Shown here one piece after another: positions 5,715-13,006 of a stretch of DNA of 13,053 bases. Every line of letters starts with the position of its first letter. The first letter of the stretch is position 1. The notes beneath the pieces were generated by a model, which had not been told where the DNA came from, did no database searches, and saw only the letters and a list, made by a program, of their open reading frames with translations. Origin of the DNA: Hyphococcus sp. GTDB taxonomy: Bacteria; Pseudomonadota; Alphaproteobacteria; Caulobacterales; Parvularculaceae. The translations under genes and the position numbers were made by a program. The stretch covers positions 1 to 13,053 of the forward strand of contig BQJH01000054.1 in the NCBI GenBank assembly GCA_021604605.1, read 5' to 3'.

Positions 5715-7733
5715 TTAGCGCTGGTATCGCAAGCCAAGCCCAAGCGTGCGCCCCTCACCCGGGAAAAACCGCTCACGTCCAAATGCGAAATCAGCGCGCT
5801 CCGCATAGAGCGAATCGGTGACATTCCGAAGCGTGATAAACCCGGATAAATCTCCCGCTATGCCCAGCTCCCCGCGCAAATGCAGAAGATTATGCCCATC
5901 ATAGGCATGGTCATTGGCGGCGTCAGTAAAATACGATCCGAGAGAAATCCATTCCGCCTCTATGAGAGCGCCGTTTATGGGTCGCCAAGCAAGGCGCGTA
6001 TTCGCAATCACCCGCGGTGCAGAGTCAACATCATCGCCCTTGGCGATACTTTCTGATGCCCGTCCGGTAGCCCGGTCAAAGCGATAGGTGTGGGCCGCAT
6101 AGGTCAACGCACTTTCAAGGCTGAGTGTCTCATGCAGTTGAATGCTGATTTCAGCTTCCGCCCCAACATGACGGGTTTTGCCATTTGCCACATTAAACCC
6201 GTCCGCATCCCTGAAAAAGAAATTTTTCTTCTCCATCCAAAAGGTCGCAATGTTTACCTGGACAGCATAAGCCAATTCAGCACGCAAACCTGCCTCAACC
6301 GCATCGATGGTTTCCGGGCGGGCCTGATCTCCAGTCTGATTAATCTGCAAACGGTACAAGTCTGTTGTTTGCGGCGGACGGGCGCCTCTGGAATAGCTCG
6401 CATATGCATTCAGCTCCTCAGAAAACTGATGGCGCACGCTAAACTTCGGACTGGCTGTGACGAATTTACTTGTCTGGTCTGGTAACCGAAGAAAACGCCC
6501 AACAATACCATCATTCGTGCGATTGTCATAATCATAAACGGTTCCATCGATACGCAACGCTGCACTCAAAATTGTGTCATCACTAAGCTTGTACTCACCA
6601 TGGACGAAGCCAGATGCGTTGAGCGCGCGCACCTCATAATCATAATGCAGCCCTTGACTGAACGAGAAGATTCTCGGCCGCTCCTGAAACTCCCGCAATT
6701 TTCCTTCGGTGTATTCCAGATCAATACCGGCGATAAATGAAAAGGCGCCTGCGTCATAATAATAAGCTGTCTGGGCGCCGACACTCCAATGGCTATTATT
6801 TTCCAACGCATTAGACGGCAGAAAATGCTGTGGAAACTCCATCTCATTCCAGCGCGCATAAGGCGTGATTTTAAATTGCGATTGAGACGAGAGGTCAACA
6901 CTGATGATCGATTGTAACCTTACTGACTGCGCGTCGCGGTACGCATCCGGGAAATCATTCGTGCGGCGTAAGTCGCGGTCCAACAAAGTATCCGCGCCAA
7001 AGATAAACCCGGCTGTTTCTTGCTCCAGATTGTTAAACGAGAAGATCGTATCAATCTCAATATCGGCGCCCGTATAGAGATGACGCGCTGTCAATTTTTG
7101 CTGGTCCAGACCCGCACTCTCACGATAACCACCTTCAGATACGATAGAGGCGCCAACAAAAAACCCATGAGCGCCTGTCGTATCTGAAATTGCCGCCTTC
7201 CATTTATACCGATCTTCACTGTCGCCGAATACTTCGCTGAAGGCTGAAAGATCCACTCCCGGACGCGGGGTCAACACATTGATAACGCCATGGATCGCAT
7301 TGGCGCCGTAAAGCGCGCCGGACGGCCCCCTCACAATCTCAACGCCACCGGCTATTTCGTGGTGAGCATCAATAAGGCCATTGATATTGGCAAAACCGGG
7401 AGACCGAATAGGAACGCCGTTCTCTAAAAACAAAAAGGAGCCTGCGCCTGCACCGCCGGTCAACACAGGCGAGCGGATCGCCGTTAGATGATCCGCCCCT
7501 GAGCCTCGATGTAAATTCACCCCCGGCGCCCGCGCCAGCGCTTCTGCGATGTGGTCAGCGCTTAGAGTTTTTATTTCTTCCCCGCTCAACGCAGAAATGC
7601 TGCCGACGACTTCATCTGCCGATTGCGCACGGCGCTCCGATGTCACGATGATCGTATCCTGCGCTAACGCAACCGCGCCATAGCACGCAACAAGCATCCC
7701 GCTAGCGGCAATAGATACTGGCTTACGCAACAT
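5715..7733 (-). CDS. TonB-dependent outer-membrane receptor
   Basis: The 672-residue protein has a signal peptide (about 1-25, ending VALAQ), a TonB-box-like DTIIVTSERR directly after cleavage (26-35), a plug domain (about 36-155) with the hallmark VEIVRGPSGALYGANAIHGVINVLT (131-155) and a C-terminal 22-strand-type beta-barrel domain rich in alternating aromatic residues. Such receptors import scarce ligands (iron-siderophores, cobalamin, sugars, others) using the TonB-ExbB-ExbD proton-motive system. The substrate is not evident. The plug contains AIRSPVLTGGAGAG, a variant of the usual IRG segment. The C-terminus ends LRYQR rather than with a terminal aromatic residue. GAGGAAAG lies just before the ATG, and the MGMT-like gene ends 28 bases upstream, suggesting co-transcription with the fumarylacetoacetate hydrolase run. 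Confidence 0.95.
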   Translation of the reverse strand: MLRKPVSIAASGMLVACYGAVALAQDTIIVTSERRAQSADEVVGSISALSGEEIKTLSADHIAEALARAPGVNLHRGSGADHLTAIRSPVLTGGAGAGSFLFLENGVPIRSPGFANINGLIDAHHEIAGGVEIVRGPSGALYGANAIHGVINVLTPRPGVDLSAFSEVFGDSEDRYKWKAAISDTTGAHGFFVGASIVSEGGYRESAGLDQQKLTARHLYTGADIEIDTIFSFNNLEQETAGFIFGADTLLDRDLRRTNDFPDAYRDAQSVRLQSIISVDLSSQSQFKITPYARWNEMEFPQHFLPSNALENNSHWSVGAQTAYYYDAGAFSFIAGIDLEYTEGKLREFQERPRIFSFSQGLHYDYEVRALNASGFVHGEYKLSDDTILSAALRIDGTVYDYDNRTNDGIVGRFLRLPDQTSKFVTASPKFSVRHQFSEELNAYASYSRGARPPQTTDLYRLQINQTGDQARPETIDAVEAGLRAELAYAVQVNIATFWMEKKNFFFRDADGFNVANGKTRHVGAEAEISIQLHETLSLESALTYAAHTYRFDRATGRASESIAKGDDVDSAPRVIANTRLAWRPINGALIEAEWISLGSYFTDAANDHAYDGHNLLHLRGELGIAGDLSGFITLRNVTDSLYAERADFAFGRERFFPGEGRTLGLGLRYQR

Positions 7734-7761
7734 CTTTCCTCAATTCGAAAAGCGGAATTTG

Positions 7762-8241
7762 TCAAATCAGAGAGGAAACAGCAACCGCACGCTTTTCAGC
7801 GTCCGTCACAATCAGCTTTTTACCGCGAGGTTTTGGGCCAACTGCCACCCCTTCGGCCTCAAGACGCTCCCGATGAGCCGCCTCACCGCCTGGCGCTTTC
7901 GGGTTTAATTCATCCCCGCTTTTTAAAGCGCGCCACCAAGCAAGCGTCTTCTTCTCTCCCGCCGCTTTAGCCTCTTCTGCAGCGGCGGATGCAATGTTCA
8001 AAAATATACCTGCCGTCAGGGGACAGGTAATATGGGCTTTGTGTTTTTTTGCGATGGCCGTGCGCAGATCATCGAACCGAACGATCTTGCCCTTTGGGAC
8101 ACGTCGGATCATCGCATCCACTTCTATCGGTGATGATATGACCATCTTCTGACCCTTTGTCGCCCAAGGCATGTCTTTATCGAGCACAATAATGTACGGG
8201 TCTTTAGAAGATCGGAATTTTTCTAGTGCTGACTTGGCCAT
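7762..8241 (-). CDS. MGMT-family (alkyltransferase-like) protein
   Basis: This 159-residue protein resembles the DNA-binding domain of O6-alkylguanine alkyltransferases: a winged-helix-like VPKGKIVRFDDLRTAIAKKH (about 48-67), then AWWRALKSGDELNPKAPGG (101-119) and a helix RERLEAEGV ending in a basic tail. The alkyl-acceptor motif PCHR is absent; the only Cys is in ITCPLTAG (residue 73), not in that context. It is therefore likely not an active methyltransferase and may act like an ATL protein that senses alkylated DNA, as in the group annotated MGMT family. It follows the HD-domain gene by about 16 bases and precedes the TonB receptor by 28. The ribosome-binding site is weak (GGGAA before the ATG). 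The role in this operon is unknown. Confidence 0.8.
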   Translation of the reverse strand: MAKSALEKFRSSKDPYIIVLDKDMPWATKGQKMVISSPIEVDAMIRRVPKGKIVRFDDLRTAIAKKHKAHITCPLTAGIFLNIASAAAEEAKAAGEKKTLAWWRALKSGDELNPKAPGGEAAHRERLEAEGVAVGPKPRGKKLIVTDAEKRAVAVSSLI

Positions 8242-8257
8242 ATCATTTTTCCCACGA

Positions 8258-8872
8258 TCAACAGCTGAGCATCAAGATTTCTTTTTGAATATTCTCTCTA
8301 GCATTTATTTCATATAGTCGGTGAAAATAATCTGTCAGATAAATGCGTTCCTGAGCAAGAAAATCTGTCAGCAACTTTGCCCGGCCAAGATTGTACATCT
8401 CGTCACTGAAGACTGAGTACTCTTTTCTTATGTTTTTGGCATAGTTGAAATACTCACTTTCACCCATCCCAAGAACAGACATATCGAGGTCAAGAAAATA
8501 CGCACAATCAACTTTGTCTTGTGCGGTAAGGGCCTCATCAATGCGATGCTTTTTTGTGGCGAGAATTAGAGAGTGAGAAAATTCTAAATCATCACTGTCA
8601 ATTGACGAGTTCCATTCGTTCTTAAACAACTCGGCGCTGTCTTCTTCATTTGTCTTTGATGCAACATCATAGATTGCATCATGATAGTATATGGCAAAGA
8701 GCACACCTTCAGGTCGATGCACTCTTTCAGATACTTCTTCAAACGACGCTAGTAATTGTTCTATGTGCTGCCAGTTGTGATAATAGCGGCCAGGTTCTGC
8801 GTATCTTCCTCGCAAGGCTTTCAGCTTTTCAGGGTGCTTCTGGAAAAGTTTTACCGCCGCCGAAATCGACAT
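8258..8872 (-). CDS. HD-domain predicted metal-dependent phosphohydrolase (COG4339 type)
   Basis: The 204-residue protein has the pattern of the COG4339 HD superfamily: YYHNWQHIEQLL (about 30-41), then AIYYHDAIYD (60-69) with the HD pair H64-D65, EEDSAEL (77-82), ILATKKH (103-109) and LDLDMSVLG (127-134). His and Asp residues of this kind bind metal for phosphate-ester hydrolysis; the substrate is unknown. Its ATG is only three bases after the stop of fumarylacetoacetate hydrolase (TAATCAATG), so translation is probably coupled. My hand count gives about 41% GC, against the mid-50s for segments of the FAH gene, so it may have been acquired from elsewhere and fitted into the operon. Its length is typical. 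Confidence 0.87.
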   Translation of the reverse strand: MSISAAVKLFQKHPEKLKALRGRYAEPGRYYHNWQHIEQLLASFEEVSERVHRPEGVLFAIYYHDAIYDVASKTNEEDSAELFKNEWNSSIDSDDLEFSHSLILATKKHRIDEALTAQDKVDCAYFLDLDMSVLGMGESEYFNYAKNIRKEYSVFSDEMYNLGRAKLLTDFLAQERIYLTDYFHRLYEINARENIQKEILMLSC

Positions 8873-8875
8873 TGA

Positions 8876-9889
8876 TTACCGCTCGTATTTTGAAACTTTC
8901 TGGTGAATAGCGCCGAAGATCGATTTACCTTCTTTGTCTTTCATTTTTATTTCGACGGTATCGTCAAACTTCATGAAAGGTGTCTTTGCCTCACCATCAT
9001 AGATGGTTTCAATCATTCTGATCTCAGCGATGCACGAATACCCGTCGCCACCTTCCGCGATCGCTTTGCCCGGCCCACCATCCAGCTTATTAGAAACCGT
9101 GCCTGACCCAATGATTGTTCCAGCACTTAATGGGCGTGACTTTGCCGCGTGAGCGATGAGTTTTGGAAAATTAAAAGTGAGATCTTTACCAGCATGGGCT
9201 TTCCCAAAGGGCTTGCCATTGTAATTGACGATCAACGGCAGGTGAACGGCGCCGTCCTGCCACGCATCACCCAGTTCATCCGGCGTCACGGCGCATGGTG
9301 AAAATGCCGAAGATGGTTTTGACTGGAAAAACCCAAAGCCCTTAGCGAGCTCACCGGGGATTAGTCCGCGTAGGGAAACATCGTTGACGAGCATAATCAG
9401 GCGGATATAGGCGCCTGCTTCATCAGCGCTGACGCCCATAGGCACATCGCCGGTGATGACGGCAACTTCACCTTCCATGTCGATGCCCCAGCCATCATCG
9501 GTTGGCATGACAATGTCGTCGCGCGGTCCCAAAAACGTATCCGACCCGCCCTGATACATGAGCGGGTCTTCATAAAAACTCGCCGGCACTTCGGCGCCAC
9601 GCGCTTTGCGGACTAATTCTACGTGATTGATATAGGCCGACCCATCCGCCCATTGGTAAGCACGAGGCAAGGGCGAGGCGCATTCGCGTTCGTGAAACCG
9701 CTCAACCGGCACAGAGCCTGTTTCCAATCCTTGGGCTAACTCCATTAGCCCCGGCGCTATATTCTCCCAGTCATCAAGAGCCGCCTGTAGCGACGGCGCA
9801 ACGCGGGTCGCATCCGTGTAACGGGTAATGTCATTTGAAACGACGACGAGTTTGCCGTCACGGCCATTTTTTAGTGAAGCAAGTTTCAT
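8876..9889 (-). CDS. Fumarylacetoacetate hydrolase (fumarylacetoacetase)
   Basis: The 337-residue protein belongs to the FAH family that splits fumarylacetoacetate into fumarate and acetoacetate, the last step of tyrosine/homogentisate breakdown. Residues matching the metal site are D117 (YQGGSDTFLGP), E139 and E141 (DMEGEVAVI) and D170 (LVNDVSLRG); SKPSSAFSPCAVTPDE (190-205) and GSGTVSN (261-267) are also family hallmarks. It lies on the same strand as the homogentisate dioxygenase gene, about 2 kb downstream, supporting that pathway. A separate promoter is likely because a terminator ends the gene before it. The ribosome-binding site (GGA before ATACA-ATG) is weak. The downstream HD gene starts three bases after the stop. 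It belongs to the shorter bacterial type (about 330-340 residues). A different 2-keto acid hydrolase is possible but less likely. Confidence 0.92.
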   Translation of the reverse strand: MKLASLKNGRDGKLVVVSNDITRYTDATRVAPSLQAALDDWENIAPGLMELAQGLETGSVPVERFHERECASPLPRAYQWADGSAYINHVELVRKARGAEVPASFYEDPLMYQGGSDTFLGPRDDIVMPTDDGWGIDMEGEVAVITGDVPMGVSADEAGAYIRLIMLVNDVSLRGLIPGELAKGFGFFQSKPSSAFSPCAVTPDELGDAWQDGAVHLPLIVNYNGKPFGKAHAGKDLTFNFPKLIAHAAKSRPLSAGTIIGSGTVSNKLDGGPGKAIAEGGDGYSCIAEIRMIETIYDGEAKTPFMKFDDTVEIKMKDKEGKSIFGAIHQKVSKYER

Positions 9890-9915
9890 TGTATATCCAA
9901 TAATTTCACTGTTGA

Positions 9916-9943
9916 ATTGCGCAATCTGTAAAACAGCACAGAT
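9916..9943. promoter_or_regulatory. Palindromes in the fumarylacetoacetate hydrolase leader
   Basis: ATTGCGCAAT (9916-9925) is a perfect ten-base palindrome. It overlaps a second inverted repeat, ATCTGT (9924-9929) and ACAGAT (9938-9943), with an eight-base spacer. They lie about 30-55 bases before the hydrolase ATG, where an operator would be expected. Lrp/AsnC-type or other dimeric regulators are candidates; which one binds cannot be told. Confidence 0.4.
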
Positions 9944-9981
9944 AAAAAAGCAAAACCCGCCAGCAAAAATGCTGGCGGGTT
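9943..9981 (-). terminator. Rho-independent terminator after the Tyr-rich secreted protein gene
   Basis: AACCCGCCAGCA (9970-9981 read on the minus strand) pairs perfectly with TGCTGGCGGGTT (9954-9965) around a four-base loop, followed by TTTTGCTTTTTT. It closes the transcript of the 10005-10361 gene and separates it from fumarylacetoacetate hydrolase. Confidence 0.9.
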
Positions 9982-10004
9982 CTTCTTCCTGTTATTTTAA
10001 CGTA

Positions 10005-10361
10005 TTAGCGGACGCGAACAATTGTCCGACTTTTGCTCACCTCATATCGGCGGTCGCGATCATCAAAACACCAATATGCTTCATACCGGGCGCGATAGTC
10101 ATCGTGCCATGTATATTTAAACCCTTTATGGCAGTCATATCCGCCATAGGCGTCGTAGTATCGCCCGCTGCGTTCAAAATCATCATAATACCACCGTTCC
10201 GAGCGATATCCGCGATAAGTATATGGGTCACCAACCTGGAGTCTGACGCCAAGATCGACATCAACATCTGTCCCCAAACCCACACCTATCTGCGCGTTTG
10301 CAGGCGCAGCCATGAGTGACGCTGCAGCAAGAGTGGCGGCGATAGAAACCTTCTTTAACAT
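10005..10361 (-). CDS. Small Tyr/Arg-rich secreted protein of unknown function
   Basis: The 118-residue protein has a clear Sec signal peptide (MLKKVSIAATLAAASLMAAPANA, cleavage before Q24), then a short acidic part (VGLGTDVDVDLGVRL) and a Tyr-, Asp- and Arg-rich mature domain, including YRGYRSERWYYDDF and RYYDAYGGYDCH. Two Cys residues, C77 and C98, could form a disulphide in the periplasm. I do not recognise a family. GGAG precedes the ATG, a strong terminator follows the stop, and 210 bases separate it from the alcohol dehydrogenase, so it is probably its own transcription unit. Antisense open frames here are shadows. Confidence 0.8.
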   Translation of the reverse strand: MLKKVSIAATLAAASLMAAPANAQIGVGLGTDVDVDLGVRLQVGDPYTYRGYRSERWYYDDFERSGRYYDAYGGYDCHKGFKYTWHDDYRARYEAYWCFDDRDRRYEVSKSRTIVRVR

Positions 10362-10571
10362 ATCTATTCTCCGTTTCCTTCATTGCTTCTTTAAACGGTT
10401 ACGTTCAACCGGCTTCACGCCTCGCGCTGAACAGCCCCAGAAACTACTTTGAAACTTGACGAAAAAATGACGTAAATTTTGCGAGAATTTCACGATATTT
10501 GCTATGCCTTACAATAAGCGGGCTTCAGCAAAACATGAAAAAAAGTTAAGGCTTAAAAAGGTCTGTAATAC

Positions 10572-11585
10572 TCAAAAATCATTTTCTAGAACAATGCGAT
10601 AGCGCGCCTTACCATCTTCAAGATGCGTTATGGCCTCGTTGAGATTGGAAAGTTTAAAATGCTCCGTTAGCGGTGTAATGTTGTGACGTCCGCAAAAGTC
10701 CAACATTTTCGCAATAACAGCCGGTGACCCCAACGGTGAGGCGCTGACCTGATTTTGACCGCCCATGATTGACGGCACATGAACCTGCACAGGTTCTGGC
10801 ACCGCGCCAACAAAATGCAACCGCCCTTTTGGCGCCAGTGTTCGCAACAGGCGCGGCCAGTCCAATGTGACATTCACCGTGACAATCAGAAAATCAAACC
10901 GGCCCGTCGCCTCTTTCCATGATTTGGCGTCGCGGGAGTTGAGTGTTTTGTGGGCGCCAAACTTCTTCGCCTCTTCGGCTTTATCCGGCGAGGACGTAAA
11001 GGCCGTAACCTCACAGCCCCATTTATTGAGAAACTGGCATGCCAAATGACCAAGCCCGCCGATACCAACAACGCCCACCTTATCCGTGGGCTTTACGTCA
11101 AAACTCACTATCGGACTGAAGACCGTAATACCACCGCAAAACAGCGGGCCAGCTTTTGTTATATCAATATCATCAGGTAATGGCGTCGCCCATGTCCACT
11201 GGCATCGAACCACATCGGCGAACCCGCCATAACGCCCGACAATTGTCCCTTCATTACCGTGCGCCAGATGATGATCACCAGCAATAGAATGTGCATTGGT
11301 CAGGTCACTGCGCGAAAACCAGCCGAGGCCAACTTTTTGACCGGGCTTTAAGGTCGCAACATCTTTACCCACCGTACGGACACGACCGACAACTTCGTGA
11401 CCGCCGACAAAGGGATATTCTGTCCGCCCCCAATCATTGTTCCACATGGAAAGGTCAGAATGACAAAGCCCGCAATAGTCTACGTCAATATCTACTTCGT
11501 CCGCTCCGATTGCGCCGAGTTCATATTCAAAAGGCTCAAATTTTTCTTTCGGGCCCTTAGCCGCCCATGCGCGCACTTTGGTCAA
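10572..11585 (-). CDS. NAD(P)-dependent alcohol dehydrogenase (zinc MDR, CAD family) without structural-zinc cysteines
   Basis: The 337-residue protein has the catalytic-zinc ligands of medium-chain dehydrogenases: C38 (CGLCHSDLSMW), H63 (GGHEVVG) and C150 (LFCGG), plus the nucleotide loop GIGGLGH (174-180), so it should oxidise alcohols or reduce aldehydes in the cytoplasm. The lobe that normally holds structural zinc with four Cys (spacing 3, 3, 8) here has D94, N97, S100 and A108 instead, in an otherwise well-aligned segment ending GTIVGRYGGFAD. The start is TTG at 11583-11585, overlapping the TGA of the upstream DUF6980 gene as TTGA, with AGGAG upstream; coupling is likely. It is in the homogentisate dioxygenase transcript; a direct pathway role is not evident. 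About 210 bases separate it from the next gene. Confidence 0.92.
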   Translation of the reverse strand: MTKVRAWAAKGPKEKFEPFEYELGAIGADEVDIDVDYCGLCHSDLSMWNNDWGRTEYPFVGGHEVVGRVRTVGKDVATLKPGQKVGLGWFSRSDLTNAHSIAGDHHLAHGNEGTIVGRYGGFADVVRCQWTWATPLPDDIDITKAGPLFCGGITVFSPIVSFDVKPTDKVGVVGIGGLGHLACQFLNKWGCEVTAFTSSPDKAEEAKKFGAHKTLNSRDAKSWKEATGRFDFLIVTVNVTLDWPRLLRTLAPKGRLHFVGAVPEPVQVHVPSIMGGQNQVSASPLGSPAVIAKMLDFCGRHNITPLTEHFKLSNLNEAITHLEDGKARYRIVLENDF

Positions 11586-11833
11586 TGATCAGCTCCTGAT
11601 ATTTGTGAGAGTGACCCTAGTCCTGCGCCGCACCAGGGGCAATGACGAATCAAGACGACATTTGTCGCCCCATCATGGACGATCAAACCAAACTGGTTGA
11701 ACGCTTCATTATAACCGACCAGGCTGTCAGGACACTCAAACGGGTCGTCATGGGTCTCGCAATTCATCTCTAGAGCCGCGCGCATGGAGTCACAGCAAAG
11801 CGCATCGGGGTTAGGGTGTTGGGTTCTCGCCAC
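11582..11833 (-). CDS. Small Cys-rich DUF6980-like protein
   Basis: This 83-residue protein resembles the DUF6980 family: CC..M..ALE..C (C13, C14, C25), DPFECPDSLVGYNEAF (C34), IVHDGATN and HCPWCG (C65, C68). The paired cysteines suggest a zinc-ribbon-like metal site. Start is GTG at 11831-11833, with AAGGAAG upstream and only two bases after the homogentisate dioxygenase stop. Its own TGA overlaps the TTG start of the alcohol dehydrogenase. Hence three genes are translated as a tight unit. Function is unknown. Metal binding is inference from the Cys pattern. Confidence 0.82.
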   Translation of the reverse strand: MARTQHPNPDALCCDSMRAALEMNCETHDDPFECPDSLVGYNEAFNQFGLIVHDGATNVVLIRHCPWCGAGLGSLSQISGADH

Positions 11834-11835
11834 TA

Positions 11836-12972
11836 TTAGCTTCCTTGGTTTTTCCAGGAGTTTACATAATCTTTGTTCTCGACCGAAGAGATATCATTAC
11901 CAACCTCAAGCGGGTCGCGAGTATCGATCATCACAGCATATTCATCGGTGGCTGACTTTGTTTGTTCCAACATGTTTTTCAGCGCTTTGGGGTGTGGTCC
12001 ATGAGTAAACCCCGAGGGGTGAAAGGTCATCATCCCAGCATCGATATTATCACGGCTAAAGAAGTCGCCCGCGTGATAGAATAAAACCTCATCATAATCA
12101 TCGTTATTATGGAAGAACGGAACCTTTAAGGCGCCCGGATCAGTTTCAAATGGCCGCGGCGCGAAGGTGCAAACCACAAACCGATCGGACAAGAATGTTG
12201 TGTGGGCTGAAGGCGGCACATGATAGCGGTGGCTCATGATCGGACGAATGTGGCGCACATTAATCCGCACCGGCGATAACTCACCATGCCAGCCAACAAC
12301 ATCCAAAGGATTGTATGGATATGTTGCAACAGAAATGGCCCCGCATTTTTTGATCATCACGCAGGTTTCGCCATCATCGTTTTGATGCGCTTTGAACTGA
12401 TGATTGATTGATGGCGCATCCATCATTGCAGGATCAAAAATTGCGTGTGGTCCGAGCAGTCCTTTATCCGGCAGTGTGAAATGAGAGTTTGTCGCTTCAA
12501 TCATCAAAATTGCAGCGCTCTCTTTTGGGGCGAGGCGCCACATGGTTCCGCGCGGAAGCATAATGTAATCGCCCGCTTCAAACGCCAAATGGCCATAATC
12601 ACAAAAGAGATCACCCTCGCCTTTGTGAATGAACAACAGCTGATCGCCATCGCCATTACGCGCCAATGCATCCATGGCGCCGTGCAAATTCCAGAACCGA
12701 ATATCTGTCGCATTATTATGAAGGACACGTGATGCGTCCCACGGACTGGCGCCAGCTTGATCCAGCTTCACAAGGTCATAAGCGCGCGGGCGCAGCGGAC
12801 CCTCAAAATTCACCCAGCCTGTCGGCGGGCGTTTGTGGTGCATGAAGGCCGCAGGGCCAAAAAAGCCCTCCTTGGAGATTTCCCGCTCATAGGTGCCGCT
12901 CGGCATATCCGCATGCGCCTGACGCGACGCCTCTCCTTCAATATGTGAGGGAGTGATCCATTTTTTCGCCAT
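11836..12972 (-). CDS. hmgA: Homogentisate 1,2-dioxygenase
   Basis: The 378-residue cupin enzyme opens the ring of homogentisate with O2 to give 4-maleylacetoacetate, using non-haem iron in the cytoplasm. The motif PFFHNNDDYDEVLFYHAGDF (about 285-304) and HPSGFTHGPHP (318-328) carry the iron-ligand candidates H288, E295 and H324/H327. The N-terminal domain includes GPAAFMHHKRPPTGWVNFEGP. It is about 380 residues, shorter than the 430-440 of animal and Pseudomonas enzymes, matching a recognised short bacterial group. The start is the ATG at 12972 with GGAG and AAGGA upstream; an ATG at 12999 lies in a palindrome and is less likely. It is followed by DUF6980 and the alcohol dehydrogenase in one operon. 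Fumarylacetoacetate hydrolase lies downstream at 8876-9889. Confidence 0.94.
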   Translation of the reverse strand: MAKKWITPSHIEGEASRQAHADMPSGTYEREISKEGFFGPAAFMHHKRPPTGWVNFEGPLRPRAYDLVKLDQAGASPWDASRVLHNNATDIRFWNLHGAMDALARNGDGDQLLFIHKGEGDLFCDYGHLAFEAGDYIMLPRGTMWRLAPKESAAILMIEATNSHFTLPDKGLLGPHAIFDPAMMDAPSINHQFKAHQNDDGETCVMIKKCGAISVATYPYNPLDVVGWHGELSPVRINVRHIRPIMSHRYHVPPSAHTTFLSDRFVVCTFAPRPFETDPGALKVPFFHNNDDYDEVLFYHAGDFFSRDNIDAGMMTFHPSGFTHGPHPKALKNMLEQTKSATDEYAVMIDTRDPLEVGNDISSVENKDYVNSWKNQGS

Positions 12973-12992
12973 ATCCTTGATCTCCGTAATTA

Positions 12993-13006
12993 GTAACATT
13001 TGTTAC
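12993..13006. promoter_or_regulatory. Palindrome GTAACA-TT-TGTTAC upstream of homogentisate dioxygenase
   Basis: GTAACA (12993-12998) and TGTTAC (13001-13006) are perfect six-base arms around TT, 20 bases before the ATG at 12972. The site overlaps the promoter or transcript start region and could be bound by a local regulator of homogentisate catabolism. The form suits MarR- or GntR-type regulators; the family cannot be decided here. Confidence 0.55.

Noticed and set aside
6090..6485. 131-residue plus-strand frame
   Set aside because: Antisense to the barrel domain of the TonB receptor; no motif.
9828..10319. 163-residue plus-strand frame
   Set aside because: Crosses the start of fumarylacetoacetate hydrolase, a terminator and the secreted protein gene in antisense; Ile/Pro-rich shadow.
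10362..10571. Intrinsic terminator after the alcohol dehydrogenase
   Set aside because: T-runs are present but I could not find a convincing GC-rich stem before them.
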